23,259 nt of DNA from CAZWBR01 sp964404205 (GTDB lineage: Bacteria > Bacteroidota > Bacteroidia > Bacteroidales > Prolixibacteraceae), in NCBI GenBank assembly GCA_964404205.1, contig CAYOJD010000043.1, forward strand, positions 1-23,259. The letters are read 5' to 3'. The translations under genes were made by a program, and so were the position numbers. The first letter of the stretch is position 1; each line of letters starts with the position of its first letter. The notes below the pieces were generated by a model. That model did not search any database. It was not told where the DNA came from and saw only the letters and a program-made list of their open reading frames with translations. Below are positions 23,159 to 23,259 of the stretch, piece by piece.

Positions 23159-23259
23159 GGAAAAGGCAGCGTCCGGGCAGGACGTACAACAGCGCCGTGG
23201 CCCAATTTTGTAAAAAGTTTATAAAAAAGCGATACAACCTAAGCAACTCTTTTGTAGCT

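Larger units (their letters stand above)
22854..23259. other. Non-coding region at the right end
   Basis: About 400 bp with no convincing ORF on either strand. It holds the weak GH92 promoter near 22893, short direct repeats (ATAAAGTT at 22940s and 22970s; ATCGGCC twice near 23035), the inverted repeat and 11-bp tandem repeats at 23083-23158, and an AT-rich end (TTTTGTAAAAAGTTTATAAA). The end looks like the promoter region of a gene beyond the window. Confidence 0.6.

Overview
The window reads as a chromosomal segment of a member of the Bacteroidota, probably a Bacteroidales/Marinilabiliales-type organism. The grounds are several matches to the Bacteroidota -7 promoter consensus TAnnTTTG (3026, 6541, 6702, 14327, 14391), few Shine-Dalgarno sequences, a glycine-lipid-type acyltransferase pair, a GH92 mannosidase lipoprotein and Bacteroidota-type protein lengths. 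The genus cannot be named from sequence alone. I see no rRNA, tRNA, transposase, phage gene or CRISPR array.

Left part (1-4031): the start of the dcw cell-wall/division cluster runs leftwards as mraZ, rsmH, ftsL and the first codons of ftsI. A four-unit, 10-bp-phased MraZ-type operator lies upstream of mraZ. Rightwards lie two acyltransferase genes that look like the O- and N-acylation halves of amino-acid (glycine/ornithine-type) lipid synthesis. A perfect 20-bp hairpin closes this unit against the convergent purF-like gene.

Middle part (4114-11182): a SPOR-domain secreted protein and a PurF-type amidophosphoribosyltransferase form a leftward operon. Divergent from it run miaB, an AhpD-like CxxC protein, a long RlhA-type U32 protein and an AlbA_2/Schlafen-type regulator. 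Between the last gene and the next convergent gene are a short putative 35-codon ORF and a 21-bp tandem repeat.

Right-centre (11273-20574): this is the most interesting region, a divergent nitric-oxide/nitrosative-stress island. The left arm is an Rrf2-family (NsrR/IscR-like) regulator, a hemerythrin, a NimA/PPOX-type flavoprotein and a PepSY-associated membrane protein. The right arm is a RIC/YtfE/ScdA iron-sulfur repair protein, a quinol-type nitric oxide reductase with all expected metal ligands, two tandem DUF438-hemerythrin-PAS proteins and a DUF1858-DUF2249 protein. The 118-bp divergent promoter region holds a perfect palindrome TAAAAGAC-N6-GTCTTTTA over the -33 element of the repair gene and a second inverted repeat over the regulator's own promoter. 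Four hemerythrin-type proteins in one locus suggest a combined system for sensing NO, reducing it and repairing damage. The roles of the DUF438/DUF2249 and PPOX/PepSY members are open.

Right end (20595-23259): a 15-bp hairpin separates the island from a convergent GH92 alpha-mannosidase lipoprotein gene. About 400 bp of non-coding DNA follow to the window end, with a 14-bp near-perfect inverted repeat leading into five 11-bp tandem repeats. These are probably control elements of a gene outside the window.
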